A stretch of DNA of 64,000 nt from Linum tenue. Taxonomy: Eukaryota > Streptophyta > Magnoliopsida > Malpighiales > Linaceae. The stretch spans positions 17,509,475 through 17,573,474 of the forward strand of contig CAMGYJ010000008.1 of NCBI GenBank assembly GCA_946122785.1, written 5' to 3'. Shown here in pieces: positions 1 through 11,616 of this stretch. Both the position numbers and the translations under genes were made by a program. The notes under the pieces are model-generated. The model searched no databases. It was not told the origin of the DNA and was given only the letters and a program-made list of their open reading frames with translations. Numbering within the stretch: position 1 is the stretch's first letter; each line of letters opens with the position of its first letter.

Positions 1-131
1 AGAAGCTAATTCTCAGGGATTGAGTTTGTTGTCAAAGCCGAGTTTGATGGCTTTAGTTAGGAGTCCTTTGTATAAATTTCAGTCTCTATCAATGAATAAA
101 CTCGTCAGTTTGCAATACATCTGCTACAACA
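1..131 (+). repeat. Partial 5' LTR of the Copia element
   Basis: It matches 4674-4804 base for base without gaps and ends in CTACAACA, just before the primer-binding site. The first 204 bp of the LTR lie left of the window. Confidence 0.95.
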
Positions 132-134
132 TAG

Positions 135-146
135 TGGTATCAGAGC
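135..146 (+). other. Copia primer-binding site (initiator tRNA-Met)
   Basis: TGGTATCAGAGC lies 3 bp after the 5' LTR end. It is the standard complement to the 3' end of initiator tRNA-Met used by most plant Copia elements for minus-strand priming. Confidence 0.93.
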
Positions 147-275
147 TGAGAGCGAGCTGTAACCAAGAGTGTTTTTGAGTGATCTGTGAGTAAACTGAGA
201 TTGATTGAGTGATTCTCTGGGTTGGGAAACACGAGGGAACAAGTGAGGCAAGTTAATTCCTGGTGAGTGATCAAT

Positions 276-3200
276 ATGAGTGAGAGCAGTTTTGCCCAGG
301 TCTGTATTCCCAAGTTCGATGGGGATTTCGACCACTGGAGCTTACTGATGGAGAATTTACTGAGATCCAAGGAATATTGGACAGTGGTTCAGGAAGGAAT
401 AAGGGAGCCTGCACAAAATGAGGTGCTGACTGAAGCTCAGCAAAGGATTCTGGATGACAGGAGATTGAAAGATCTCAAAGCGAAGAATTATCTCTTCAGC
501 TCCATTGACAAGAGTATTCTGAAAACAATCACACAGAAGTCAACTGCCAAGGAGCTCTGGGATTCGATGAAAACAAGGTACCAGGGTAGCGATCGAGTGA
601 AGAAATCACAACTTCAAAGTCTCAGGAGAAGCTTTGAACTGCTGCAGATGAAGGAAGGGGAATCAGTTGCAGAATATTTTGGAAGAGTGATGACAGTGGC
701 CAATTCAATGCGAAATTGCGGAGAGGAGATGCCAGACGTGAAGATAGTGGAAAAGGTACTAAGGACTCTGACTCCAAAATTCAACTACATAGTGTGCTCT
801 ATCGAGGAATCAAAGGACATAGATGAACTGAGTGTTGAGGCTTTGCAAAGCTCATTGTTGGTTCATGAGCAAAAATTTGTCACTCAATCCTCAGAAGAGG
901 AACATGCTTTGAAAGTGACCTATGATTATGGAGGAAGAGGTGGAAGGGGTCCAGGGAGAGGTGCATATCAGGGTAGAGGCAGGGGTCGAGGGAGAAGCTG
1001 GAATCGAGACTTGGTTGAATGCTTCAAGTGCCACAAATTAGGCCACTTCAAGGCAGAATGCCCTGAGTGGTACAGTAACCAGCAGGCATACTATTCAAGT
1101 CATGATTCACATCCCAATCGTTCACAATCATCCTATCCTGATATGACTGATGATGTTCTCCTAATGGCCTTTGTTGAGAAGAAAGAGGAATGTGAGGAAG
1201 AAAAGTTGCAGGCTTCAATGGCTCTACTGGACACACAGTCTGGTGAGAAGAGAGACACCTGGTGGTTTCTGGATAGTGGCTGCAGCAACCACATGAGTGG
1301 AGAAAAACAGTGGTTTACCTCCATGGAAGAGAATGGTGATTGCAATGTGAAGCTGGGCAATGGGACAAAGATGGCTGTTGCAGGCAAAGGAACAATCAAG
1401 CTGGTGGTAGAAGGGGTGTCTCTATCTATCAGGGATGTGTTCTATGTTCCAGGACTTACAACAAACCTACTAAGTGTAGGGCAACTCCAAGAAAGACAAC
1501 TCAGTTTCGTCATCAAGGAGGGAGTCTGCAAGATCTATCATGACAAGAAGGGTCTTCTGTTGCAAACAACTATGAAAACCAACAGAATGTTTGTCCTGCA
1601 CTCTCAAAAGCAGACTAACATTACTACTGGGGATTATAGTTGTATGCATCAAACAGAAACCAGCAACAGCACATTGACTCTCTGGCACAGGAGGTTTGGC
1701 CATCTCAGTGGTCAGAGTCTAATACAGTTGCAGAAGAAAGAAGCTGTGCAGGATCTTCCTAAATTGCAAGGAGAATTGGGAATCTGCTCCACCTGTCAGA
1801 TTGGCAAACAGCATCGAGCCACTTTTCCTAAGCAAAGCAAATGGAGAGCAACCAAGAAACTCCAGTTGATCCATGCTGATCTATGTGGTCCAATCACCCC
1901 AGTCTCAAACGGAGGGAAAAGGTATATCTTGACTATCACTGATGACTTCAGTAGAAAGTTATGGGTGTATTTCTTGGAAGCAAAGTCAGACACATTGAGC
2001 TGCTTCAAGAAATATAAGGCTCAGGTGGAAAAAGAAGCAGGAGAATCGATTGTGTGTCTAAGAACTGACAGGGGAGGAGAATTTCTTTTAAAAGAATTCA
2101 AGGAGCTGTGTGAAACTGATGGTATAAGGAGGCAGCTGACTGCTGCACTCACTCCCCAGCAGAATGGGGTTGCTGAAAGAAGAAATAGGACCATAATGAA
2201 CATGGTCAGGTGTGCTCTAGCTGATGCAAGGGTTCCTGCAGCATTTTGGCCAGAAGCTGTGGCATGGACCAGTCATGTGTTGAACAGGAGTCCAACAACA
2301 GCCAACTCAGGAAGAACTCCTCATGAACTCTGGACAGGTACACCTCCTTCTGTTGGTCACTTCAGGGTGTTTGGATGTGTAGCCTACGTGCATGTGAATG
2401 ATCATTTGAGAAGGAAACTAGATGACAAGAGTATACAGTGCAATTTCTTAGGCTTATCTACTGAATCTAAAGCCTATAAGTTGTACAATCCTGCCACCAA
2501 AAAGATAGTGATCAGCAGGGATGTGGTTTTTGATGAAACCAAGGGCTGGGAGACAGGAAAACAACCAGATATGACTCCATTGGTTTGGGATGGCAGTGAT
2601 GAGCCCTGGTATGCATCTGATGATGAAGAAGAACATGGTGTTGCAGATGCTCCAGATGCACCAGAACCAGTCACCCCTATTGTTCCTCCAGGCCCTGCTG
2701 CATCTCAGGATTATGGGGAGGATGATGAGAATGATAATCCTGATGTGCTTGGCCTTCCCCTTGGAAGCCTTGGGAAAAGAAGCAGGCATCCACCTGGTCA
2801 CCTGGCAATTTATGACTGTACCTTCTTTGCAGGTCTAGATTGCTTAGTGACCATAAGTGATGACCCTGCTACGTTTGAGGAAGCTGTGCAAGATGAGAAG
2901 TGGAGAAATGCCATGAAACAGGAGATGACAAGCATTGAGAAGAATGACACATGGGTCCTGGTGGAACTACCTGCAGGAGTGACTCCCATTGGGGTCAAAT
3001 GGATCTTCAAAACAAAACTGAAGGAAGATGGGTCTCTGGACAAGTTCAAAGCACGGCTAGTGGCCAAAGGATATGCACAGAGACATGGTATAGACTTTAC
3101 TGAAGTCTTTGCACCTGTGGCCAGGTGGGACACCATCAGAACCCTCCTTGCTCTAGCTGCACATCATGGTTTTCCAGTATTCCAGCTCGATGTAAAAAGT

Positions 3201-4433
3201 GCCTTTTTACATGGTGAATTGACTGAAGAGGTCTACATTGAACAGCCACTGGGTTTTAAGGTAAAGGGAGAAGAGCAGAAGGTTTACAAGCTTAAGAAGG
3301 CACTGTATGGTTTAAAACAGGCCCCAAGAGCCTGGTACAGCAGAATAGAAGCTTATTTCCTGAAGAATGGCTTTGAAAGAAGTGACTATGAACACACATT
3401 GTTCATAAAGAGATCTGGTAATGATATTCTGCTAGTAAGCCTCTATGTTGATGATCTCATGTTTACAAGCAGTAGTGCTGATCTCGTGAAGGAATTCAAG
3501 AAGTCCATGCAAGAGGAGTTTGAAATGACAGACCTAGGAAGAATGAAGTACTTCCTTGGGGTAGAGGTGCATCAAAGTGAGGCTGGGATCTTCATCAACC
3601 AGCAGAAGTATGTGAAAGAAGTTCTGGAGAAGTTTGGCCTATCAGACTGCAATTTTGTGAAGAACCCTATAGCTCCTGGAATGAAGCTGTCTCGAGCAGG
3701 TGATGGAATCAAGGTGGATGCCACTGAATACAAAAGATTGATTGGCAGTCTACTCTATATATGTGCCACAAGACCAGATGTTATGTATTCTGTGTGTATG
3801 TTAAGCAGGTTCATGGAAGAACCAACCAGGCAGCACATGTTTGCAGCAAAAAGAATCCTGAGGTACCTGAAGGGCACCATGGATCATGGCATCTGGTACA
3901 AGAGGCAAAGTGAAAATGATAGTCTTCTTGCCTATACTGACAGTGATTATGCAGGTGATTTAGATGATCGAAAATCAACAAGTGGTTATGTGTTCTTCAT
4001 TGCTGGAGGGGCAATCTCATGGGCCTCGAAGAAACAACCAGTTGTTACTTTATCTACAACTGAAGCTGAATTTGTGGCGGGATCATATTGTGCTGCACAA
4101 TGTGTTTGGCTGAGGAAGATCTTGGAGCAGATGGGATGGAAGAACTGTGTAGCTGCTGCTACAAGGGTTTTCTGTGACAGCAGCTCAGCAATAAAGCTGT
4201 CCAAGAACCCTGTGTTTCATGGCCGAAGTAAGCACATCGATGTGCGCTTCCATTTTCTCAGAGAATTGGCCAAAGAAGAGGTGATTGAACTGGAATTCTG
4301 TCGAAGTCATGAGCAGGTAGCTGATATAATGACAAAAGCTCTCCATCTGGATGCATTTCTAGGATTGCGACATCAGTTGGGAGTATGTGGAGAAGTTGAG
4401 TTCAAATTGGCAGGAGCAAGCAGGGAAGAGTGA
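276..4433 (+). CDS. Copia gag-pol polyprotein
   Basis: The single open frame encodes 1385 residues from the first in-frame ATG; the frame is open a little further upstream, but only from a GTG. Order of domains: UBN2-type gag; an arginine/glycine-rich stretch; a CCHC zinc knuckle ([14 protein letters not shown], about residue 249); aspartic protease with DSG near 332; an integrase HHCC zinc finger near 470-512 and core starting at HADLCGP with TDRGGEF; reverse transcriptase with YVDD near 1057; and a Copia RNase H with TDSDYAGD near 1221. No frameshift or stop is visible. Products would package and reverse-transcribe the element RNA in cytoplasmic particles and integrate the cDNA in the nucleus. 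The acidic stretch between integrase and RT (about residues 780-830) is the usual variable linker. Confidence 0.95.
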   Translation: MSESSFAQVCIPKFDGDFDHWSLLMENLLRSKEYWTVVQEGIREPAQNEVLTEAQQRILDDRRLKDLKAKNYLFSSIDKSILKTITQKSTAKELWDSMKTRYQGSDRVKKSQLQSLRRSFELLQMKEGESVAEYFGRVMTVANSMRNCGEEMPDVKIVEKVLRTLTPKFNYIVCSIEESKDIDELSVEALQSSLLVHEQKFVTQSSEEEHALKVTYDYGGRGGRGPGRGAYQGRGRGRGRSWNRDLVECFKCHKLGHFKAECPEWYSNQQAYYSSHDSHPNRSQSSYPDMTDDVLLMAFVEKKEECEEEKLQASMALLDTQSGEKRDTWWFLDSGCSNHMSGEKQWFTSMEENGDCNVKLGNGTKMAVAGKGTIKLVVEGVSLSIRDVFYVPGLTTNLLSVGQLQERQLSFVIKEGVCKIYHDKKGLLLQTTMKTNRMFVLHSQKQTNITTGDYSCMHQTETSNSTLTLWHRRFGHLSGQSLIQLQKKEAVQDLPKLQGELGICSTCQIGKQHRATFPKQSKWRATKKLQLIHADLCGPITPVSNGGKRYILTITDDFSRKLWVYFLEAKSDTLSCFKKYKAQVEKEAGESIVCLRTDRGGEFLLKEFKELCETDGIRRQLTAALTPQQNGVAERRNRTIMNMVRCALADARVPAAFWPEAVAWTSHVLNRSPTTANSGRTPHELWTGTPPSVGHFRVFGCVAYVHVNDHLRRKLDDKSIQCNFLGLSTESKAYKLYNPATKKIVISRDVVFDETKGWETGKQPDMTPLVWDGSDEPWYASDDEEEHGVADAPDAPEPVTPIVPPGPAASQDYGEDDENDNPDVLGLPLGSLGKRSRHPPGHLAIYDCTFFAGLDCLVTISDDPATFEEAVQDEKWRNAMKQEMTSIEKNDTWVLVELPAGVTPIGVKWIFKTKLKEDGSLDKFKARLVAKGYAQRHGIDFTEVFAPVARWDTIRTLLALAAHHGFPVFQLDVKSAFLHGELTEEVYIEQPLGFKVKGEEQKVYKLKKALYGLKQAPRAWYSRIEAYFLKNGFERSDYEHTLFIKRSGNDILLVSLYVDDLMFTSSSADLVKEFKKSMQEEFEMTDLGRMKYFLGVEVHQSEAGIFINQQKYVKEVLEKFGLSDCNFVKNPIAPGMKLSRAGDGIKVDATEYKRLIGSLLYICATRPDVMYSVCMLSRFMEEPTRQHMFAAKRILRYLKGTMDHGIWYKRQSENDSLLAYTDSDYAGDLDDRKSTSGYVFFIAGGAISWASKKQPVVTLSTTEAEFVAGSYCAAQCVWLRKILEQMGWKNCVAAATRVFCDSSSAIKLSKNPVFHGRSKHIDVRFHFLRELAKEEVIELEFCRSHEQVADIMTKALHLDAFLGLRHQLGVCGEVEFKLAGASREE

Positions 4434-4457
4434 AGCTAATGGAGGAGGATTCAGTTC

Positions 4458-4469
4458 AGGGGAGGATAA
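4458..4469 (+). other. Copia polypurine tract
   Basis: A purine-rich run (AGGGGAGGATAA) abuts the TG that opens the 3' LTR, as expected for the plus-strand primer. A second purine run lies at 4441-4449. Confidence 0.8.
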
Positions 4470-4804
4470 TGTTGGATGATGAACTGAATCCGAATCCGGT
4501 CTGGAAAAGGATTGCGTGTCAGTGTTTAAAGGTTAAGAGTCCACTTAGTTGAAGTGATGTCGTTTGGTGTTTTACAGTTTCAGTCCTTATAGTTTGTGTC
4601 GTGGTTAGTAGAGTCAGTTGGCTGAACTAGCCGTTGCAATTGATAGAATTTGCAGAGTCAGAGTGTTAGTTGCAGAAGCTAATTCTCAGGGATTGAGTTT
4701 GTTGTCAAAGCCGAGTTTGATGGCTTTAGTTAGGAGTCCTTTGTATAAATTTCAGTCTCTATCAATGAATAAACTCGTCAGTTTGCAATACATCTGCTAC
4801 AACA
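4470..4804 (+). repeat. 3' LTR of the Copia element (335 bp)
   Basis: It begins TGTTG and ends CAACA, a perfect 5 bp terminal inverted repeat. The last 131 bp are identical to the 5' LTR piece at the window start. TATAAAT at 4743-4749 is a candidate U3 TATA box. Confidence 0.95.
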
Positions 4805-5386
4805 GAACCATGGATCGCCGTCTGCCCATTTTGTTTCGGACAGCTCGAGATGGGAGCTGCATCCAATCCACCAATGATTGGAACGGACTCAGCCCTGGTC
4901 GGCAACGCTGAATTGCGGACATGGGATGCGAGCATCGTTGGTCGTCGGCGCTACTTCCCAGATTCCACGGATCTCTCCAGTCCAGCGCCTCCCATTCCTG
5001 CAAATCCGGGAGAGATCTGAGAGCGAATTGGGGCATTCTGTACCCAAGCAGGGGAGCACAATCGGAGCCACTCGACGGCCAGAGGAGGTAAGTTTTATTT
5101 TTATTTTTTAATAGTTGTAAAATGAGGTGGAAATTGTAAATATTTAAATATTTAATTTTTTTATTGGCCACGTCACTCATTTAACGGTCAACTATAATAG
5201 TTGACTGCCACATCAGCAAAAACTAACGAAAACTAACGGAGAGTGACCAATCTTGAACTATTGAACTAATCTTAGTGACCATGAATGGAATTAAATATTT
5301 TCAGTGACCAAACATGAACGGTTTTAGTAAACCCAGTGACCATCCTTGCAATTAACCCTTGTAAATATGCTATTGGTAGCCACATT
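4805..5386. repeat. Transposon-like sequence with no recognised gene
   Basis: The left part (4805-5090) is GC-rich and gene-like but has no frame I recognise. The right part (5210-5355) repeats the phrase AGTGACCA four times at roughly 45 bp spacing, a pattern common in dispersed plant repeats. The Copia element appears to have inserted into this older repeat. Its family is unknown to me. Confidence 0.4.
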
Positions 5387-5926
5387 CGATGGCGGAGGCA
5401 ACTCTTAATTGGGTGGGTCCCAGATATTTTGATAGGCATTCTTCCATCAGTGCTACGGACAGTACACTATTGATTCAGTAATTTTCTTTCTATTTATATA
5501 AATGAGTTACCGTCCCATATTAATTGTTTATATTCTCGAATTCACAATCTCTAATTTTACTATTGAAAAGTAACCTCATTGTCGACTTCAACTTTGCTGA
5601 GTTTTTTATAGGGAAATTGTTGTGTGAAAAAGTATTGAGTGTGTGTTTTATTGGTGTGTCAACTTATGGAGAGAGCATTTTGCTACAATGAACTATACGA
5701 AGAACACACTTCTCAATTGGATGGGCGATGAAATCATGAATAAATTTTTGGTTGATTACATTGAAAGCGACATCGTTGATAATTTAGATGATGAAAGTAT
5801 TTTGAATACATTTCAATATATGAAGACATGTTTTGAATCATTGTAAAATATTAATATAAGTTATAGTATCACCTTTATCTTTTTTACATTGGACCCATCT
5901 TAGTAAAGTTTCTATCTACACCACTG
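5387..5926 (+). mobile_element. Short hAT-like element with transposase remnant
   Basis: The ends resemble hAT termini: CGATGGCGGAGGC on the left and CTACACCACTG on the right. The 8 bp flanks are similar (gccacatt and gcaacatc, 6 of 8). Inside is a frame that resembles the C-terminal tail of a hAT/ZMYM-like transposase. The exact ends are uncertain because the duplication is imperfect. Confidence 0.5.
5643..5846 (+). pseudogene. hAT transposase C-terminal remnant
   Basis: About 60 residues remain, with the pattern LVDYIESDIVDNLDDES followed by FQYMK. This fits the end of the dimerisation region in the TTF-type/ZMYM-like hAT transposases common in plants, where a hydrophobic stretch and an acidic pair precede a final FQxMK motif. 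The frame has no zinc finger, no catalytic DDE core and no proper start, so it is a relic. The family assignment rests on motif memory and is moderate. Confidence 0.5.
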
Positions 5927-6864
5927 GCAACATCAATGCAATTGATTTTGCAATTGTAATTTACAAACACACATGCAATGTCATTTTACAGTTGAGAATG
6001 TAATACCAATGTAAATGTGTAATAGACTAATTTGGCCTGAATATTCAAAAATATCCATCATATTCAATATTTACTTGGTTTGAACTATTTTGGTCTGACT
6101 CGGGACTCAGGAGTCGACGGTCTCGTGAGTCAACAAGAATGCTGACATGGCTACCTCATGGGCATAAGAAAATTAACTGGTTAATATCTTAAAATGACTC
6201 TTATTTTATTTAAATGACTAATTAGACCAATATTTTCTAAAATGGCTATTTTGGTCATAAAGATTAAAGACTAATGACCATAAAGACTAATTTGGCCAAA
6301 CACAAGAATCGATCATTAAGTTGAACGATCAACACTTTTAACTAGCCGATGCGATAAAGTTTCATATCATCATAAACAAACATAAAAGGTCTATCCTATT
6401 TGGCTACGTATGTAGGACACAAGGACAACAAAAATAAGCAGAAATTCAAAAATAAGCAGAAATTCCTCTGAGATGCAAGTTTGCAAAGATGTAATTGTAA
6501 TATACATCAATGCAATTGCATAATGCGATTTCACAAATACAATTAAGACATTCATCCGTACAATTAAAAATGCAATTGTATTTTTATTGCCACATCACTT
6601 TACAATTCAATATGAAAGTTTGATGTGGATGCTTTTTAGAGAGAATACCATATGTGTGTCGAGAACTAATTAGACAAAATTCTTCAACAAAGAGAAATTA
6701 ATTAAATCAAGATCGAAGAAGTTCCCCAAATCAGCTGTAGCATGACAACAAAATTTGAAAGGAAAAAGCTATAGCTAGCACGACATCTAATTAATTGAAA
6801 CGAATGAAGCCAATGCTATAGCTCCAATAATGATCGATGATGAGAACTGATTCTGTGTCAGCAC
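5927..6864. other. AT-rich intergenic stretch, no gene seen
   Basis: No reading frame of interest was found. There is a short direct repeat (aaaataagcagaaattc, near 6430-6465) and several dispersed phrases of the type tgcaattg. Confidence 0.5.
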
Positions 6865-7280
6865 TCAGCAGCATGTACTTTTACAGCATGAGAACATGTT
6901 GGCGAAGCAGCAGACGACGGCGTTGCTATCTGTATCATTATGATCATCAACAACAACAACAACAACAAAAAAAACAGATCATCTTTCATTTGATCCGACG
7001 CGATCGATGAACCCAGTCTAGCTATGGCCGATTACTTACTTTTGTGAACAAGGGGAGATGGAGGTGAGGCGTCTGCTGCTGGTGCTGCTGCATGATAACG
7101 ATGAGTTTGATTGATGATGTGAGCTGATGGAGCACTCGCAGATGCTGCTATTATCACAGTGGTTGGTCGAGATGCAGCCAATAATATTGCTGTTGGAGCA
7201 AATAACAACATCACCATCAATGATATAATGATGAGAACATCACCCCGCAGTATTCTTCCCTGTTTCCTCTCCATGATCAT
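6865..7280 (-). CDS. Small secreted cysteine-rich peptide precursor, two exons
   Basis: The coding sequence joins 7040-7280 and 6865-6929 and encodes 101 residues. Exon 1 starts at ATG 7280 and has a basic start followed by a strong hydrophobic segment (ISLMVMLLFAPTAILLA, about residues 17-35), consistent with a signal peptide or anchor. An alanine/proline/serine-rich spacer follows. The donor GTAAGT falls inside a codon; the intron (6930-7039) ends in a CAA/CAG-rich tract and ACAG. Exon 2 completes the codon and encodes a tail NSNAVVCCFANMFSCCKSTCC-stop with three CC pairs (CCX6CCX3CC). Without splicing, the frame stops within two codons and loses all cysteines. I do not recognise the family. 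It could act as a secreted signal, a defence peptide or a membrane-tethered cysteine protein; that part is inference. A TATA box lies about 60 bp upstream. Confidence 0.65.
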
Positions 7281-7337
7281 CCCTTGCTAGTTAGCTAGCT
7301 GGCTTTCTTTAATATTCCGCTTACACTGGGATGGTAA

Positions 7338-7347
7338 CTATATATAG
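7338..7347 (-). promoter_or_regulatory. Candidate TATA box of the cysteine-rich peptide gene
   Basis: CTATATATAG lies 58 bp upstream of the start codon on the same strand, which would place transcription start near 7310. Confidence 0.55.
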
Positions 7348-7619
7348 ATATGTAGAGTATGAACTTTGCCAGTTTTGTTGGGAACCTCAGCTGGCCGGCT
7401 TGCTAGATACCGCGCTTATGCCGAAACAAGTAGATGCATACTTACGTACCTCGAGTGTTTGCAAAATTACAACTTTGTCATAATCAATTGGACGCACATA
7501 ATTGCTTCGGTTCGGCTACGACCGACATGTAATTACCAAACAAAAAAAAAAACAACACTAGGGATGGTGTTGTTGGATGCATACGAGCAAGAATTAAATT
7601 CCTCCAAATCAAATATTAA

Positions 7620-8530
7620 GGGGTGATTTGCTTCATGGATTTTGGATGATGAATTTGTCAGCCAAATCTCAAACATTGTGGATTTGTTTTCAAATCCATT
7701 GTTTGCTTGAATTTTTTTAGAAGGCCAAGTCCGTGGTGGTTATGGATTTGAGGGTTTGAATTCGTTGGTCCCACAGACTTGGAAATATCATAATTGAACG
7801 TAAAATTTGGATGAGCGACAAAACCGTTTACTCATATATCCTCTCTATTTTTTTTGTATTATTTCCTAGTGAGGTTGGTTTGGTAGGTATGTATTTTTCG
7901 AGTCAAAACTTCTAACACTACGAACAACCCCTCTCAATTTTAGATGTAAAGTTATAATGCGTATATTCGTATTTTTAGAAAACATTAAAAAAAGGTAGGC
8001 TGAAGTATATTAGTTAGGGTGGAAATTCGTGCGGTATAGTTACCTGTCCCACAATTTGTGATTAACCACGATCATAAAATCATGATTTTGGTAATTACAA
8101 ATTGCACTATAATGGATAGTGGTTAACCACTACCAATTGCGATTTGGTGGGATTTGGTTGTGGTTACCTGCAAAAATTCACATTTCAAGGCGTGGAGATG
8201 AGGTCCTCACCAACGAATCCGATATTATTTACTAGACTACATTGATGTACTGTTGTGTCGTTCTCGTTCATGGAAATAGAATTTTACATATCTTACTCAT
8301 TGCGAGACTTTTGCCTTTTCAAATTTGGTATTCGTCTTTTGTGTTGAAGAGAAAAAAGTGACGAAAACTTTTGCTTTACGAAATGCAAACTAATCTCACA
8401 CACGACATACACACTATACATTTTCATTTTTAGTAGTGAATTATTTCATCATAAGAAACAATATTACTTGAAGTTTTAAAATCTCACAAACATGATCAAG
8501 TTTTTGAAATTTTACTGGCCAAACATACCC
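7620..8530. mobile_element. Possible PIF/Harbinger-like non-autonomous element
   Basis: The ends GGGGTGATTTGC and (reverse complement of the right end) GGGTATGTTTGGC are similar, and both are flanked by TAA (7617-7619 and 8531-8533), the usual 3 bp duplication of this superfamily. The interior is AT-rich with no transposase. A 3 bp duplication is weak evidence by itself. Confidence 0.45.
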
Positions 8531-8792
8531 TAAGCTTATCAGTTCACTCTTAACATCCTTGGTATCTTTTCGATCTGTAGTGAGCTAGCTTTCAAGATCT
8601 ATTGAACTCATTACAACTTTGTTTTGCATGTATTCTGGTTTTTATCCGAGGTGGACTTGCCGTGTCGTACGTCACAGATCGGGTTGGGCCTTTTTATACC
8701 TTCTCTTGGCTTGTTTACTTGGCCTTTTATACCTCCTAAGACCATTCGACGGCGGATACAGCTCCTTCGGTAATTAACCCGTCGCGGAGTCC

Positions 8793-8872
8793 TCCATGAA
8801 CATTGACAATATACTTGTCTTGGCTGCTTCTTTTATGGGCAAGGAGGTGAGGATAAGTTGTATCAGATCTGT
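8793..8872 (-). pseudogene. F-box domain fragment
   Basis: Read on the minus strand, the segment encodes DLIQLILTSLPIKEAAKTS followed by ILS, the core of the F-box seen in the intact genes A and B. It lacks a start, the rest of the F-box and all LRR/FBD sequence. It lies downstream of gene A in the same orientation and is probably a residue of a further family copy. Confidence 0.75.
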
Positions 8873-9134
8873 TCTTCGTTATCTGTTCATATTCTTGCTG
8901 CATTTTTTAGAATCAAATTCTTTTCGGGCCTGCAACATGGTCACAAATAGCATAGAAAGTAACAATATGTTGATCATCAGACTTTAACAACAGTATAGAA
9001 CACAGAACACCCCGTCTGATTCATTCGAATGAAGTTTTTTACCAGTCACAGCATTCACAGCTCCAAACCATCAAGACGAACTGCTAAGTTAAAGTATTGC
9101 TTTGTCGGCGATAGAAGGTCGTGAATAATATAAG

Positions 9135-10738
9135 CTAAGAAGCTGCCAATCTCCTACTGAAGAGTATTACATTAGACATATTCACATATATGATCTCAGC
9201 TTCTTTTGAGACACATTCACACTGTCTAACCTTCTCCAAGAAGTCTAGACAACTTCCCCAACTCAACTGATAATCCGGCTTAACGACAATCCTGCTCAGT
9301 CGCGGGGCGTTGGCCAACAGAAACCTCAACAGGTCCAGCTCAACCTGGGAGCCTTTATAGTTCCGGACATTGACTTCTGCAAGACGTTGACAGTAACTAC
9401 CTTCAGCTTCAGGATCGGGATATCCATTTGATTCAGATTTCAAAGGAACCAATTCCCTCTCAACATTTAAGTCATTAAGTACTAGAGCGTTCTGCAAATT
9501 TTTAAAAATGAAGGAACATATTTAGCCAAAAAAGGAGATTAAAGCACAAAACAGCAAGCCTTGAGTTGACATAATCAGGTGTAGTGCAAAAGGATTTTGC
9601 CCTTAAAAAAAAAGGATACACAGAGGTATCCACGGACCAACCTGAATTGTAAGTTTATACAAGTTAGGGGAACTCCTGATGAGACAAAGGAGAACCTCCA
9701 GCTCAAGCAAACACTCATCATGAAAACAATTGCCAATATCGAGAACTTCCAACTGGTGAAGTGCCGTAGGAAACATATCTGGAACAGGACCTGCAGCAAG
9801 TAACTAAGACAAAAACCGAACATGCGAGACTGAGCATAAAGATGTTCCAGGCGTTTTGGCACAAAAAGAATAGGTTTACATGAAATCAAACTTACTTGGA
9901 GACATTCAAAGCTTAGATTCAATTGCTGGAGTGCTGGGAGAGAAGCACATGTAGAGACTATATCTACAGTAGGAATGTCAGTTGTATTGGAATCATACAT
10001 CTCCGCTTGAATTGAAATCATAGAAAGCATTGGAGTACAACGGAAGCTAATAGTTTCTACACAATACACCCTAAAGATGCACACTTTGAGACGTGGTGGA
10101 CCTACAACTTCAAGCTTACGAGGACCCACAACGAAGGAAGTTCTCAAATCTTCAAGTAGCGGGCAGTTGAGAAGGAAACCTTGAAAGAAATCATTGGGCA
10201 AACATACTTGTTCTAACTGAAGAACAGTAAGCCTGGTAAATCCCACAAACCAAGGTGGCACCTTCAATTCACATGCCTGCAGTTTCAGGCTATTCAATTG
10301 AAGAGCACGAAAAAGGGAAGGGCTGATCTCTTCACCGAATGAGTGTGGGTCCAAATCGAACAGAAGGGAAAGTGCAGAGATGCCTTTGTTGGAAAGGTAA
10401 GAAATCAAGTGATGAGTATCAGCAGCGGCTGTTAATCCAGGAATTGAAAGCACAAACTCGGTTATAGGCCCATCATGAACCTGCAGAGCTTCATGCACTC
10501 TCTTGACTAGCTTATTCACTTCTGATTCAGAATCACAGTCCTCCAATTCATCAAACTCATCATCAAACACAAGGCGGGTGATATTTCTCCAATGGTACCT
10601 CCATTGTCTTGACAGTACGCTAGTTTTCCCCGCTTCTCTTATGGGCAAGGACGCGAGAATTAGCTGTATCAGATGGGCGGGAAGGTTACTAATTCTATCC
10701 ACCTCCAACTCTGTACGCACCTTCTTCTTCTCGATCAT
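9135..10738 (-). CDS. F-box/LRR/FBD protein, gene A
   Basis: The coding sequence joins 9896-10738, 9642-9803 and 9135-9491 and gives 453 residues. All junctions are phase 0 with GT/AG borders. The N-terminal F-box (about residues 15-55: VDRISNLPAHLIQLILASLP then SRQWRYHWRNI) is the SKP1-binding part; leucine-rich repeats follow, and exon 3 carries an FBD-type end (VELDLLRFLLANAPRLSRIV). Such proteins are substrate receptors of SCF E3 ubiquitin ligases; the target is unknown. The start is the ATG at 10738; the frame runs slightly further only through a GTG. Gene B is a near twin with identical exon lengths except for exon 1. A conserved donor GTACTG at 10920 and acceptor before 10745 suggest a 5' UTR intron. 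Closest known type: At1g13570-like FBD genes. Confidence 0.9.
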
Positions 10739-10744
10739 ATTATA

Positions 10745-11170
10745 ACTACACACACATCAGGAACGAAAATCGAACTCCGACCAGTTATGAATAAGAAAGA
10801 GATAAACCCTAACGCATAACAACTGGCCAACCATACATAGACATTGACCAACAAGGAGACTGATTCGGCGGGAAAAGCTAAAAACTTGTGGAAATGGCAG
10901 GAAGTGATAAGTTACAGTACCTGGTAGAGGGTGACTGGATGAGTAACTTTCATCAGAATCTTCAAGGTCGAAATCAACAAACCCTAACCAAATCTTCAGC
11001 GAGGAGAATGCAGAGCGACGAAAAAGGAAAAACTAAAATGGGAGACAACGGAAGAAAATGAAAGAAGCTTAAGCACAAGTTGGAACCGGGAACTCTTGTA
11101 GTCTTGTATCCATCGAGGCAAAACGACAACACAAGTCGTCGTAGGTAGAAAAGAGAGGCCAAAAGGTGTG
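10745..11170 (-). promoter_or_regulatory. 5' leader of gene A with telo-box and probable UTR intron
   Basis: Upstream of gene A, 10746-10920 looks like an intron (donor GTACTG, acceptor TGTGTAG), and the same two sites occur upstream of gene B. A telo-box (AAACCCTAA on the plus strand, 10804-10812) lies inside it and a second CCCTAA copy lies near 10980. No clear TATA box was seen. Confidence 0.5.
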
Positions 11171-11604
11171 TCGTTTTGTGTTTAGTAGCAGCATCAGTGA
11201 TTCACACTACTATCACAGTATCACTATTGCTCGACGGCGTACTCTGTCGATCATTTCTCAGAGTCTCTCCTTGTTTCATTCTCGGCCATGAAAAGGGGCC
11301 TAGAGTTTTGCCATCATTTCCCACTCTATGTATGTGTAGAATTCATCATTCTCATTTGGGAATCGAACACGATTATCCGTGTGATTCAAGTCTATCCGTG
11401 GGCTTCCTACACCTCTTCACCACTAAGTCCTGGAAATGCCTAATATAGTCTTGGACAGTTTGCTGGAAGCACGTTTTCTTATTTATTTAATCATGATCTC
11501 TTCCAACTTGCGCCGGCTCACCATTCGAGCAAGTCTTAAGTCTTTTCAATAGCATCTCTTTGTGACTAGGGTTGTAACTTTCGTCTTTCTTTATTATTCA
11601 TCTA
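11171..11604 (+). pseudogene. F-box/FBD pseudogene P', left part (cut by Helitron)
   Basis: This segment aligns with 48740-50047 of the second F-box block but lacks about 0.9 kb containing the F-box and first LRRs. What remains is leader sequence followed by a damaged LRR exon (cttcctac...cacctcttcaccact...ttggacag, then cccaacttgcgcc-like sequence). It is head-to-head with gene A, as pseudogene P is with gene B. The break at 11604/11605 is the Helitron insertion point; the remainder continues at 23352. Confidence 0.75.
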
Positions 11605-11616
11605 CTAGTAAGGAAG

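Larger units (their letters stand above)
1..4804 (+). mobile_element. Ty1/Copia LTR retrotransposon, 5' end cut by window edge
   Basis: The element runs from a truncated 5' LTR through primer-binding site, one gag-pol reading frame and polypurine tract to a complete 3' LTR. The domain order protease-integrase-RT-RNase H is that of Copia (Pseudoviridae-like) elements. The visible 131 bp of the 5' LTR is identical to the matching part of the 3' LTR, and the polyprotein has no stop, so the copy is young and may be able to move. With a full 335 bp LTR it would be about 5.0 kb. The gag start resembles the Ivana/Oryco lineage, but that assignment is tentative. The target-site duplication cannot be checked because the left flank is outside the window; the 5 bp on the right are gaacc (4805-4809). 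Confidence 0.95.

Noticed and set aside
4797..5180. 127-codon minus-strand open frame next to the Copia element
   Set aside because: It starts in AT-rich repeat and runs into the Copia LTR; no domain and no conserved start.
6940..6970. CAA microsatellite as a feature of its own
   Set aside because: It is within the intron of the cysteine-rich peptide gene and is explained as its pyrimidine-rich (TTG)n tract before the acceptor.
10739..10753. Longer N-terminus for gene A (and likewise gene B)
   Set aside because: The extra codons begin with GTG, lie at the probable 5' UTR intron acceptor and are not part of the F-box family start.
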